A stretch of 54,320 bases of DNA from Phycisphaerae bacterium (GTDB lineage Bacteria > Planctomycetota > Phycisphaerae > Sedimentisphaerales > Sedimentisphaeraceae), in assembly GCA_027078365.1 (NCBI GenBank), contig JALWYQ010000029.1, forward strand, positions 1 through 54,320, in the 5' to 3' direction. Within the stretch, counting starts at the first letter, position 1. Each line of letters starts with the position of its first letter. The position numbers and the translations under genes were made by a program. The notes under the pieces are model-generated. The model made no database searches, was not told the origin of the DNA, and saw nothing but the letters and a program-made list of their open reading frames with translations. Shown here in pieces: positions 35,334-42,604 of this stretch.

Positions 35334-35699
35334 TTATTCGCAAGGATATCCCATTACTGTGTAATAGGCTAAATTCGGTTGTCTAACATCCATTCTGCCT
35401 ATCTGTGCAACAACAGGCAACGAACTCTTTATAACTAACGCATACTGACCAAAAGGCACTTGATAGCCTGCATCTGTTAGAGGTTCATCCATTCTAAAAC
35501 AACGCACTCTCTGCGCCTTTACTACGTCTTTTAAACCAAAAACTGGGTCTTTATCATCGTAGTAAATCTCAAACTCAATCTCTGCGTCTTGATCGTTTGT
35601 GTTTAGAATTACTAGTGATTCGTGACCATGTGGTTCACTGCCGCCATGTGGAGGCAAGTCTCCATCTGGAAATACCCAAACATTTTTACCTTTTCCCAT
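35334..35699 (-). CDS. Anabaena sensory rhodopsin transducer (ASRT)-like small protein
   Basis: This 121-residue protein matches the ASRT/DUF1362 family pattern. It has an N-terminal W-V-F-P-D-G strand with a PHGG-x-EPHGHE loop, then the ILNTNDQDAEIEFEIYYDDKDPV block, RVRCFRMDEP, and VVAQIGRMDVRQ near the end. The family forms a beta-sandwich tetramer. Outside Anabaena it is encoded near carbohydrate genes and was proposed to be a small-molecule (sugar) binding module. No rhodopsin gene is seen in this window. It lies 22 bp upstream of the M24-like gene with AAGGA before its ATG, so it is probably the sensor or binding partner of this unit. Confidence 0.75.
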   Translation of the reverse strand: MGKGKNVWVFPDGDLPPHGGSEPHGHESLVILNTNDQDAEIEFEIYYDDKDPVFGLKDVVKAQRVRCFRMDEPLTDAGYQVPFGQYALVIKSSLPVVAQIGRMDVRQPNLAYYTVMGYPCE

Positions 35700-35802
35700 T
35701 TTACTTCCTTGTTAATCAATCTCTCATTGTCTAGAGGCTCATCTGCATTAAAATAAGCTAAGAGTCTCTATTTATTAATTCAACTTTCTTTAAAAGAATG
35801 TT

Positions 35803-36585
35803 CTACTCAAAATGCAAAACACCAAAATACGCCGGTAGATGGAAACTTGGGAATGGATTATCAACATACGACCAAGTTAGCCAATGCGGATGAGATGTCT
35901 TGTCTGCACATTTATAAAAGTTGGCTTTCCATTTTACACCAGATTTTGGCCTTACCATATTACTATATTTTCCAATCACATCAAACGGAACTTTATAACA
36001 AAGCGTCCAAGTTGTCGGTTTGGTTATCTCTGGATTTACGACTGAAGGCATAGAGTGCACAATCTGAATCTTTTTGCAATCATCAATATCTACATAATGT
36101 TCAGTCTTTTTGGTTTCATCATGGTAGCAAAATAAGAACGTTCCACCACAGTTCATCTCCAAATTCATAAATACGTTATCGATATCATAGTTTGGATTAA
36201 AGAAGAATTCAGCACAACTATCTTCCCAAACCTTGCCATGATATTTTGTCGCAACAGAGCGAACGTATTGGTCGTCAACTTTAAAGAAGACATATAGATA
36301 ATCGTTATCGTATAGTAGTTTTGCCTGCACCATTGGAATGTGCTTAGGCTTTTTACCCATATAGTATCCAAGCCTTAGAACGTTGGCTCTTGACCACTGC
36401 CCAGCATTCCAATCGGTGGTAAGTTCTACCTTGCCAGTTGCTCTTTTGATTGTGTACTCTTTCGCAACAGGCTTTGGCGCATCCTTTTTGACTACTTCAA
36501 ATTTTGCCGTATTGTTAGCCGAACACGAAACCAATCCAGCTGCAACCAATGCCAATACAGCTGTCTTTAATACACTTCTAAACAT
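35803..36585 (-). CDS. Lipoprotein with CBM9-like carbohydrate-binding domain
   Basis: This 260-residue protein has a lipobox signal peptide (GLVSC, Cys21). After a short linker it is a single CBM9/DOMON-like beta-sandwich: NAGQWSRANVLRL, AKLLYDNDYLYVFFKVDDQYV, WEDSCAEFFFNP, MNLEMNCGGTFLF and a C-terminal WSYVDNPFPSFHLPAYFG. CBM9-like modules bind the reducing ends of sugars and also occur alone as surface proteins. It probably sits in the outer or inner membrane facing the periplasm and captures a glycan. GAGAGGA precedes the ATG. Confidence 0.78.
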   Translation of the reverse strand: MFRSVLKTAVLALVAAGLVSCSANNTAKFEVVKKDAPKPVAKEYTIKRATGKVELTTDWNAGQWSRANVLRLGYYMGKKPKHIPMVQAKLLYDNDYLYVFFKVDDQYVRSVATKYHGKVWEDSCAEFFFNPNYDIDNVFMNLEMNCGGTFLFCYHDETKKTEHYVDIDDCKKIQIVHSMPSVVNPEITKPTTWTLCYKVPFDVIGKYSNMVRPKSGVKWKANFYKCADKTSHPHWLTWSYVDNPFPSFHLPAYFGVLHFE

Positions 36586-36636
36586 ATTTAAGTCCTCTCT
36601 GTCTTGAGTTATCCGATACTGTTTAATAAAACAAAT

Positions 36637-37287
36637 CTACGGCACAAAAAGCCTACATACGCTACTATCTGGGTCGAACAAACCTATAGTTCTAAGCAAT
36701 TCACGAACAAAGACTCTATGACCGTACTGATTAGGATGAAACTCATTGGCCATCCAGTGATAATGTTTATCTACGTTTTGCTCCCAATACTTCGTGTGAT
36801 CGACAAGTAAAATACCCTCTTGCTTAGCCACTTCACGCAACTTTTCCATATACATTGGCAGGTTGTCAATCCTGTCTGGAGCAGTGTTTGGCAAAATCAC
36901 AGATGTCGTTTGCAATACAACTGTAGCACCTAATTTCTGACAAGAATCGCAAATCTGTTTTAGATTCTCCCCAAATTTTTCGACAGTAAGCTCTTCTAAA
37001 TCGCTACTGCAATCATTCATTCCTATCATCAAAAACACAACATCAGGCTTAAATTGCTTAACACGCCAATCGAAACCTTCTATGAGATTTTCTGTGTTAT
37101 GGCCACTGATAGCTGTATTTATGATAACATCCATATTTCTACCGAGTTCGGTCCTGATTCGCTCTTCAAAAAGCTGCGTATAATCTCTCCAACCGAATGT
37201 ATGAACAGCCCCATGAGTAATGCTATCACCATAAAAAAGCCACTTTAAGGGGCGATCTTGTGCCATTAAGTCTTTTATTCTTTTCAA
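36637..37287 (-). CDS. SGNH/GDSL-type hydrolase
   Basis: The start is probably TTG at 37287, with GGAG eight bases upstream; a GTG at 37317 has none. The protein has about 216 residues with the SGNH blocks in order: FYGDSITHG (catalytic Ser), ISGHNTENL (Gly), MIGMNDC (Asn) and NEFHPNQYGH (His). The Asp that usually stands three residues before the His is Asn, so the triad may be a Ser-His dyad. Such enzymes remove acetyl groups from polysaccharides or act as lipases. No signal peptide is evident. It lies beside the CBM9-like lipoprotein gene. Confidence 0.78.
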   Translation of the reverse strand: MKRIKDLMAQDRPLKWLFYGDSITHGAVHTFGWRDYTQLFEERIRTELGRNMDVIINTAISGHNTENLIEGFDWRVKQFKPDVVFLMIGMNDCSSDLEELTVEKFGENLKQICDSCQKLGATVVLQTTSVILPNTAPDRIDNLPMYMEKLREVAKQEGILLVDHTKYWEQNVDKHYHWMANEFHPNQYGHRVFVRELLRTIGLFDPDSSVCRLFVP

Positions 37288-37421
37288 AGTTTTTACTCCA
37301 AACGTAACGACGAACACAAAAGCAATGTCATAACATTCTACAGAGCCACTGTGTTATTTCAAGCTTTGTTTTTGGCTTTCGAAAAAGCGTTTTAATATAA
37401 GATTAGACTGCCATAGAACCA

Positions 37422-37982
37422 CTATTGATGCCTGCGGTAGCGGCGATGAGGCCTTCCCTGACGATGCCATAAAATCAGTCTATAAGTAGTAAAATAGCCA
37501 ATTACACCCATAATCAAACCAATCACAAACCCGCCTACGGTTAGTTCAAGACCTATCTTGAAAAAGAATTTCGAAAAGTTCATCCAGAACTCAGTAGTGA
37601 ATATATCCGATAGGATAGAGCCTGAATCGGATATCTGGGAAAAGGACCTCTTAATCTGCGAAAGAGAATAGTACATCTCATCTCTAAAAAGTGAGAGAAT
37701 GAAACGACCTAACAGATAGGCTGGATAATATACGATTATCAACGTTGCAGCATTACTAACCCACACAAATAGCATCGCTGCAACCTTGTTGGCCTTTAAG
37801 ATTGACGCTAATAATAGTGAGATGACAATATGTAAACCAAGAAAAGGCGTCCAAGCAACAAAGAGCCCAACCGCAACACCTCTAGCAATGCTCTTTGGAG
37901 AATCGTCTATATGAAGAATCTTAAACTTCAAATAGCGAATCAAGGGCCTAAAATTTCGTTTCAATCTATCTACTAAAAACAT
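37422..37982 (-). CDS. DUF2062 membrane protein
   Basis: This 186-residue protein matches the DUF2062 pattern: SPKSIARGVAVGLFVAWTPFLGLHIVISLLLASILKANK, then further helices around YYPAYLLGRF and a C-terminal GGFVIGLIMGVIGYF helix. Four hydrophobic segments are visible. The tail is very basic (HRQGRPHRRYRRHQ). Function is unknown; the family often accompanies glycosyltransferase or envelope genes, as it does here with GT9 27 bp upstream. AAGGA precedes the ATG. Confidence 0.82.
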   Translation of the reverse strand: MFLVDRLKRNFRPLIRYLKFKILHIDDSPKSIARGVAVGLFVAWTPFLGLHIVISLLLASILKANKVAAMLFVWVSNAATLIIVYYPAYLLGRFILSLFRDEMYYSLSQIKRSFSQISDSGSILSDIFTTEFWMNFSKFFFKIGLELTVGGFVIGLIMGVIGYFTTYRLILWHRQGRPHRRYRRHQ

Positions 37983-38009
37983 GCTTTTCCTTAAGCTATG
38001 CTAAATATC

Positions 38010-39050
38010 TTACAATTTTAATGTTTTTTCAATCTGCGACTTCACAGCATCAACCGAGATATGCTCAATCGAATAGGATGAATCAAAATCTCTTACCCTT
38101 GAGCTTCGTTTATCATAGTCAACGCAGATATTTCTTTCAGGCTTGCCGTAAACACCAAAGCGTTTTGGGTTCGTATAGCCAAAAATCAAAAGAGTCTTAG
38201 CTCCACTAGCCTGAGCAATCTGCCCTGGACCGGTATCATTGCTAATGACAATCTTAGCTTTCTTCAAGAGTTCAACTAGCTGCGCAAGGCTCGTTTTACC
38301 TGCAAGATTAACAACTCTAGCCTCTGCGTTCTCACAAACAACATCTAGCGAAGCTCTCTCTTGAGAGCTACCAACAAGCACTGTATCCATAGAATATTTT
38401 GTAGCGAGAAAATCCGCAAGCTTAGAATAATTTTTACTAGGCCAACATTTTGAATCGACGCTCGCTGCAGGGATGAGTACTGCGTAGTTATCGACATTGA
38501 TTTTTTCTTGCAACAATGCATCGCTAACCTCTTTTAGGGCCTGCGCATCAGAACCAAGAGAAAATGAAAATTCACTCTTTTGGCCTGTTATCACCTCTAC
38601 TATATGCAGATAGTGGTCTATAACGTGTATATTATCTTCTGATTCTCCGATTTTGTCTGTGTAGAAGAGTGTTGCGCCTTCTCTGGCGTCTAACCTACCA
38701 ACACGCTTAGGAGCTCTGGTAAACCAAGTGAAAAGTCCAGATCTCAAAAGGCCTTGAAAATCAATCACCAAATCATATTTTGCGCGTTTGAGTTTCTTTA
38801 AAAAAGCAACAATCGCACGAATAGCCGTAAATGAATAAAATTTAGCGAATAATTTGCGATCAAATATTACCAATTCATCTAAATCCTTATGACCGTTGAT
38901 TAATCCCGCATACTCTTTGCGCACAAGCCAAGAAATCTTCGCCTCTGGATAGGCCTCTCTAAGCGCATGTAGAGCCGGCAGAGTCATTACAATGTCTCCT
39001 ATGGCCGATGGCTTGACTATTAAAATATTGGAGTATTTCTCTTTGGTCAT
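38010..39050 (-). CDS. Glycosyltransferase family 9 (heptosyltransferase-like)
   Basis: This 346-residue GT-B fold enzyme has the family-9 N terminus (KPSAIGDIVMTLPALHALREAYP) and the C-terminal donor-site motif (VISNDTGPGQIAQASGA). The GT9 family transfers heptose from ADP-heptose to the inner core of lipopolysaccharide on the cytosolic face. This supports a Gram-negative envelope with LPS-like glycans. The ribosome-binding site is weak. The DUF2062 gene follows closely on the same strand. Confidence 0.85.
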   Translation of the reverse strand: MTKEKYSNILIVKPSAIGDIVMTLPALHALREAYPEAKISWLVRKEYAGLINGHKDLDELVIFDRKLFAKFYSFTAIRAIVAFLKKLKRAKYDLVIDFQGLLRSGLFTWFTRAPKRVGRLDAREGATLFYTDKIGESEDNIHVIDHYLHIVEVITGQKSEFSFSLGSDAQALKEVSDALLQEKINVDNYAVLIPAASVDSKCWPSKNYSKLADFLATKYSMDTVLVGSSQERASLDVVCENAEARVVNLAGKTSLAQLVELLKKAKIVISNDTGPGQIAQASGAKTLLIFGYTNPKRFGVYGKPERNICVDYDKRSSRVRDFDSSYSIEHISVDAVKSQIEKTLKL

Positions 39051-39416
39051 TACGAACTAATCTTGGGTTTTATACTACGAAAACCTATTAATTTGGGTAG
39101 GTTACTACAAAACGAAGCCATAGGCAAGTTTCGAATAGATATTGCGACACACAAATAGAGATAAAAGTATCAAAAGCCCTTTTGACATTCTTACCAGATA
39201 GCGGTTATACTTAAGCGAGCCTCTAATAATTTATTTTGGCAGGCAAGCGAGAGTTTCTGTCGCCGGAAGGTATCAAGCAGAAGACGACTGATTAACTAAT
39301 AAGCTGTCTTTGTCTTGCTTACCAGAGAGCAAAATTTTCTAATTACTGCTAAAAGTTGCTATTAGAGCTTACCCTTATGGGTTATTAAACTAAATTGTAA
39401 TGAGGATGGTATTGAT
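39051..39416 (+). other. Non-coding region with possible structured leader of the GGDEF gene
   Basis: About 365 bp lie between divergent GT9 and GGDEF genes. Between 39239 and 39330, GGCAGGCAAG can pair with CTTGCTTACC (one mismatch, one G-U). Inside it AAGAC pairs with GTCTT, giving a branched fold of roughly 90 nt. It does not match the c-di-GMP riboswitch consensus I know. Promoters for both genes should also be here, but I cannot place them with confidence. Confidence 0.3.
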
Positions 39417-40406
39417 ATGGACAAAAAGACTCTATTGTATGTTGGCGAACTCACTCTGTTGCCAAAGTCAAGTGACTTTACAGCCGAAGGAAACTTCTTT
39501 CATTTAGAATCACTAGACCGCTTGGATACGGATAATTTCCCAAAGACGGTAGATATTCTTGTACTATCAATTTCTCAGTGCCCTAGTGACACTGACTCTA
39601 TCCTGCTTAAAATACACGAGCAAAACCCAAATATAAGGATAGTAATACTGGCCCATATGTACGAAGAGCCTTTGGCTCTGCGCATTGTAGGGGCGAAATC
39701 CCTTGCTCATCTTAACTGCGAGTACTATGTTCTGCCGCTCCACCCTGATGAGTTTAGAGCAATTCTCTCCGGAGATGAGGGTCTTAAAAAGTTAGCTAGT
39801 AACTCAACAGAAAATAAAGATGCGCAAATACGAATGTTAGAGAAATTGGCAACAGAAGACGACCTTACCAAAGTCAAAAACCGTAGATACATTCGAGAGT
39901 TCTTACGCCAAATCATAGAGCGGGCTGCGCAAGAAAATATGCAGGTTACCGTCTTGATTTTTGACATAGACAATTTCAAGCACTACAACGACACCTATGG
40001 TCATCAAGTTGGGGATAAAATCCTTGTTGAGGCTGCAAGACTAATGAAAAAATGTTGCAGACCTCAAGATGTTGTTGCCAGAATTGGTGGAGATGAGTTT
40101 GCTGTAGTTTTCTGGGACAACATAAATGATAATGCATCAAATACAGATGAGCGTCGCTCGACCGAATCTCACCACCCAAAAGAACCAATAGATATTGCCA
40201 ATAGATACCTAACAGAGCTAAATACTGCTGAGTTTAGTGTTCTTGGAAAACGAGGAAGCGGCACCCTCGCCGTCAGCGGCGGGCTTGCAACATTCCCAGT
40301 CGACGGCACAACCGTCGGAGAGCTCTTCGCCGCAGCAGACAACGCCCTTCTCGAAGCCAAAAGAACCGGCAAAAATAAAATTCTACTGATTGAAGGTGGC
40401 CAATAG
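39417..40406 (+). CDS. Diguanylate cyclase with degenerate receiver-like N-terminal domain
   Basis: This 329-residue protein has residues about 1-125 that resemble a response-regulator fold (VDILVLSISQ, IRIVILAHM) without a clear phospho-acceptor Asp pattern. A short coil (about 132-146) then leads into a GGDEF domain with an intact GGDEF signature at 224-228. The inhibitory site RPQD (215-218) is exactly five residues before it. It should make cyclic di-GMP from two GTP and be product-inhibited. Its stop codon TAG (40404-40406) coincides with the beginning of a REP element. The neighbours do not reveal what it signals to. Confidence 0.85.
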   Translation: MDKKTLLYVGELTLLPKSSDFTAEGNFFHLESLDRLDTDNFPKTVDILVLSISQCPSDTDSILLKIHEQNPNIRIVILAHMYEEPLALRIVGAKSLAHLNCEYYVLPLHPDEFRAILSGDEGLKKLASNSTENKDAQIRMLEKLATEDDLTKVKNRRYIREFLRQIIERAAQENMQVTVLIFDIDNFKHYNDTYGHQVGDKILVEAARLMKKCCRPQDVVARIGGDEFAVVFWDNINDNASNTDERRSTESHHPKEPIDIANRYLTELNTAEFSVLGKRGSGTLAVSGGLATFPVDGTTVGELFAAADNALLEAKRTGKNKILLIEGGQ

Positions 40407-40495
40407 GAGCGAACCTATGTGTTCGCCCGATATCGTTTCACCCGACATTGTGTTATGTGGATAGACAAGCAGGCAGACACGCAGCTCTGCCCCTA
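40404..40495 (+). repeat. REP/REPIN copy b
   Basis: This 92-bp element starts TAG, then GAGCGAAC-6 bases-GTTCGCCC and a middle shared with the copy inside the transposase gene (GATATCGTTTCACCCGACAT). It ends with a GGCAGAC...GCCCCTA palindrome. It is close to the 42092-42185 copy. The TAG doubles as the stop codon of the GGDEF gene. Confidence 0.85.
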
Positions 40496-40568
40496 TTGTT
40501 ATTTATTTTTTTCTTCATTCATAATACCAACATTAAACCTTACATCACTACTCATCACCATCTCCAAG
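40490..40568. repeat. Direct repeat (also at 42499-42572) overlapping the yhcG-like 3' end
   Basis: The stretch from CCCCTA through a TTATTTATTTT tract, CATAATACCAA and CATCACTACTCATCACCA to CTCCAAG recurs at 42499-42572, directly upstream of and overlapping the start of the RAYT gene. Copy 1 contains the last codons of the yhcG-like gene. The last part (ACTCATCACCACCTCC) appears a third time at the start of that gene (about 41598-41613). Confidence 0.75.
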
Positions 40569-41603
40569 CTCCCTTTCAATCTGCTCAATAGTTGGTAAGG
40601 CATTTTTATATTCATCAGGAAGATGCCTTGTTAGTTCATATTCGCTTACACCAATTGGTTTTGAAATGTCTTTTAGAGCATACTCTACAATAGTTTTGCT
40701 TTTTTCTTTGCAAATAAGAATTCCAATTGTAGGGTTGTCCTTTTCTGTTTTTAAAATCCCATCAACAGCCGAAACATAGAAATTTAATTTCCCTGTATAT
40801 TCTGGCCTGAATTGCCCCGTCTTCAGTTCAATAACCACGTAAGAGTGCAGTTTAATATGATAAAAAAGCAGGTCGATATAAAAATCTTCATTATCAACTG
40901 TAAGTTTGTACTGTTTTCCTACATAGGAAAAGCCTTCTCCGAGTTCTAATAAAAAGTTTGTAATGTCTGCAACAAGTGCTTTTTCAAGCTCTCGTTCGTT
41001 ATATTTTTCGTGCATTGTCAGAAAATCGAAATTGTAAGGATCTTTTAAAATCTCTTTTGCTAAATCGGAATCTTTTGCTGGTAAATGTTTGTCAAAATTG
41101 CTAATGGATTTCCCTTGGCGTTCATAAAGATTTGAGTCTATTTGATTGAGCAATACATTTCTTGACCAGTTGTTTTCTATAGTTTTGCTTGCATAAAAGA
41201 GAGCCTCTTTTATTGAGTTTGATTTCCTGACAATTAGTATATTATGCCCCCAAGGTATTTGAAAAATAGGAGCATGATCTAATTGCGAAACAACTTGTTT
41301 CGCAATTTCATCTCTCTGTATCCAATAGCGGTACCATTTTCGCATTAATTCAAGGTTTCTAACAGAAAACCCTTTCATGTCGGGAAACTCTTTTTTCAAA
41401 TCTACACTTATTTGTTTTAGAAAGCCGTCTCCCCAATGTGAAGTTTCTTGTTTTTTTACAATTTCAGAGCCAATAAACCAGTAGAGTTTCAGCATTTCCT
41501 GATTTACAGAAATTGCTGCTTTAATTTGTGATGATTGAATTCTATTTTTTATCTGTGTGATAAAAATTTTGTAATCATCAGATTTTATTATTTCTTTACT
41601 CAT
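40548..41603 (-). CDS. YhcG-family PD-(D/E)XK nuclease (DUF1016) protein
   Basis: The start is ATG at 41603, with GGAGG five bases upstream; a GTG at 41615 overlaps that site. The 351-residue protein has an N-terminal helical DUF1016 domain (MLKLYWFIGSEIVKKQE, WGDGFLKQISVDLKKEFPDMKGFS). The C-terminal PD-(D/E)XK nuclease has DFYIDLLFYH (Asp), VVIELKTG (E-x-K) and KLNFYVSAVD. The family is widespread and mobile, often near restriction or defence genes; its function is not settled. It is bracketed by REP copies b and c and sits next to a RAYT transposase, so acquisition or copying by a mobile system is likely. Confidence 0.85.
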   Translation of the reverse strand: MSKEIIKSDDYKIFITQIKNRIQSSQIKAAISVNQEMLKLYWFIGSEIVKKQETSHWGDGFLKQISVDLKKEFPDMKGFSVRNLELMRKWYRYWIQRDEIAKQVVSQLDHAPIFQIPWGHNILIVRKSNSIKEALFYASKTIENNWSRNVLLNQIDSNLYERQGKSISNFDKHLPAKDSDLAKEILKDPYNFDFLTMHEKYNERELEKALVADITNFLLELGEGFSYVGKQYKLTVDNEDFYIDLLFYHIKLHSYVVIELKTGQFRPEYTGKLNFYVSAVDGILKTEKDNPTIGILICKEKSKTIVEYALKDISKPIGVSEYELTRHLPDEYKNALPTIEQIERELGDGDE

Positions 41604-41768
41604 CACCACCTCCACTATTTAAGATTAGCAATCATTTACATTGCTTTCACATCTCTTCTTTTCCTAAAACACCTCAAACGAAAACCACCATGAGCAAGTA
41701 ATGTCCGATAGTGTAACTAACATAACTCTATTAGAGGAAACAGTCAAGTATATAAAGCGGTTTAAAAG

Positions 41769-41820
41769 GACACGCAGGTCTGCCCCTACGACGTTTTGGA
41801 TGATAAATGGTAATGGTTAG
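41769..41820 (-). repeat. REP remnant c with transposase-derived fragment
   Basis: Only the right end of the element (CACGCAGGTCTGCCCCTACG) is present. It is followed by a stretch (CGTTTTGGATGAT...ATGGTTAG) matching, with small changes, the part of the RAYT gene that encodes the HUH region. It lies between the yhcG-like gene and the RAYT stop codon. Confidence 0.75.
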
Positions 41821-41825
41821 ACATT

Positions 41826-42530
41826 TCATATCATCCAAATTTCTGAATCGTATTCTACCTGCGATTCCATTACAACATTTTCGTTACTGCCATTTAATTT
41901 ATCATTTTGCCATTTCGCGGGATTGTCAATGATATATTGCGTGATGCGTTGATGTTCGTTTTCGTTGCGGATGATGTGATCGTAATAATTGCGTTGCCAT
42001 AATTTACCATCAAATCGTTTCCAACCATTGTTTTTTACCCCACGGATATATTCATTGGTTACCATTGTTTTAAACCATTGAACAACCCCATGTAGGGGCG
42101 AACCTATGTGTTCGCCCGATATCGTTTCACCCGACATTGTGTTATTTGGATGGACACACGGGCAGACACGCAGGTCTGCCCCTACGACGACGTTTTGGAT
42201 GATGCAATGAAAATGGTTAGGCATTACAACCATTTCGCGGCATTTCATATTGCGAAATTTGTTTTCCAATTCATAATACCATTTTTCAACCATTTGCCCC
42301 GCATCGGTTAATATCATTCTATCATTTTTGATTTCACCAAATAAATTTTTACGGTTTTGGGTTACAATGGTAACAAAATACAATCCCGCCTGTGAATAAT
42401 CGTATCCCTTTAATCGGATTGATTTTCGTTGGGGTGGACATGCGGGTTGGCATGTGGGTTGACACGCGGACGGATATGCGGGCGGACACATAGGTCTGCC
42501 CCTACCGTTATTTATTTTCTCTTCATCCAT
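41826..42530 (-). CDS. REP-associated tyrosine transposase (RAYT, Y1/IS200-like)
   Basis: This 234-residue protein has the RAYT order: RKSIRLKGYDYSQAGLYFVTI, VMPNHFHCII (HUH metal site), an insert, WFKTMVTNEYIRGV, and LWQRNYYDHIIRNE carrying the catalytic-region tyrosines, then YIIDNPAKW. Such enzymes nick and join single-stranded DNA at REP palindromes. Two parts are encoded by repeat DNA. Residues about 10-35 (Cys/Pro-rich) come from five 12-bp tandem repeats, and the insert after the HUH motif (VVGADLRVCP to EHIGSPLH) comes from a complete REPIN. Both keep the frame open, so the protein could still be active. No clear ribosome-binding site. Confidence 0.85.
   Translation of the reverse strand: MDEEKINNGRGRPMCPPAYPSACQPTCQPACPPQRKSIRLKGYDYSQAGLYFVTIVTQNRKNLFGEIKNDRMILTDAGQMVEKWYYELENKFRNMKCREMVVMPNHFHCIIQNVVVGADLRVCPCVHPNNTMSGETISGEHIGSPLHGVVQWFKTMVTNEYIRGVKNNGWKRFDGKLWQRNYYDHIIRNENEHQRITQYIIDNPAKWQNDKLNGSNENVVMESQVEYDSEIWMI
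42092..42185. repeat. REPIN (paired inverted REP) inside the RAYT coding sequence
   Basis: This 94-bp unit is bounded by GTAGGGGC and GCCCCTAC. The left hairpin is GGGCGAAC/GTTCGCCC with loop CTATGT (42096-42117). The right hairpin is GGGCAGAC/GTCTGCCC with loop ACGCAG (42160-42181). Both stems are perfect. It lies in frame between the HUH and tyrosine motifs of the transposase gene. Copies are at 40404 and 32341, and a remnant at 41769. Confidence 0.9.
42436..42495. repeat. Five 12-bp tandem repeats at the RAYT 5' end
   Basis: Exactly phased units occur at 42436, 42448, 42460, 42472 and 42484 (GGACATGCGGGT, TGGCATGTGGGT, TGACACGCGGAC, GGATATGCGGGC, GGACACATAGGT). They end at CTGCCCCTAC, the REP right end. 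They encode a Cys/Pro four-residue repeat in the transposase N terminus and probably arose by slippage on REP sequence. Confidence 0.8.
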
Positions 42531-42572
42531 AATACCAATATTAATACATCACTACTCATCACCACCTCCAAG
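42499..42572. repeat. Direct repeat copy 2, upstream of RAYT
   Basis: This is the counterpart of 40490-40568. It includes the RAYT start codon (42530) and a block matching the 3' end of the yhcG-like gene (TTGGAGGTGGTGATGAGTAG on the minus strand). Confidence 0.75.
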
Positions 42573-42604
42573 TTCGTCGTCCCTTCAGGATCTCTAAACC
42601 TCCA

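Noticed and set aside
39239..39330. Known GEMM-type c-di-GMP riboswitch before the GGDEF gene
   Set aside because: The conserved bases of that class as I know them are not present; only generic pairing was seen.
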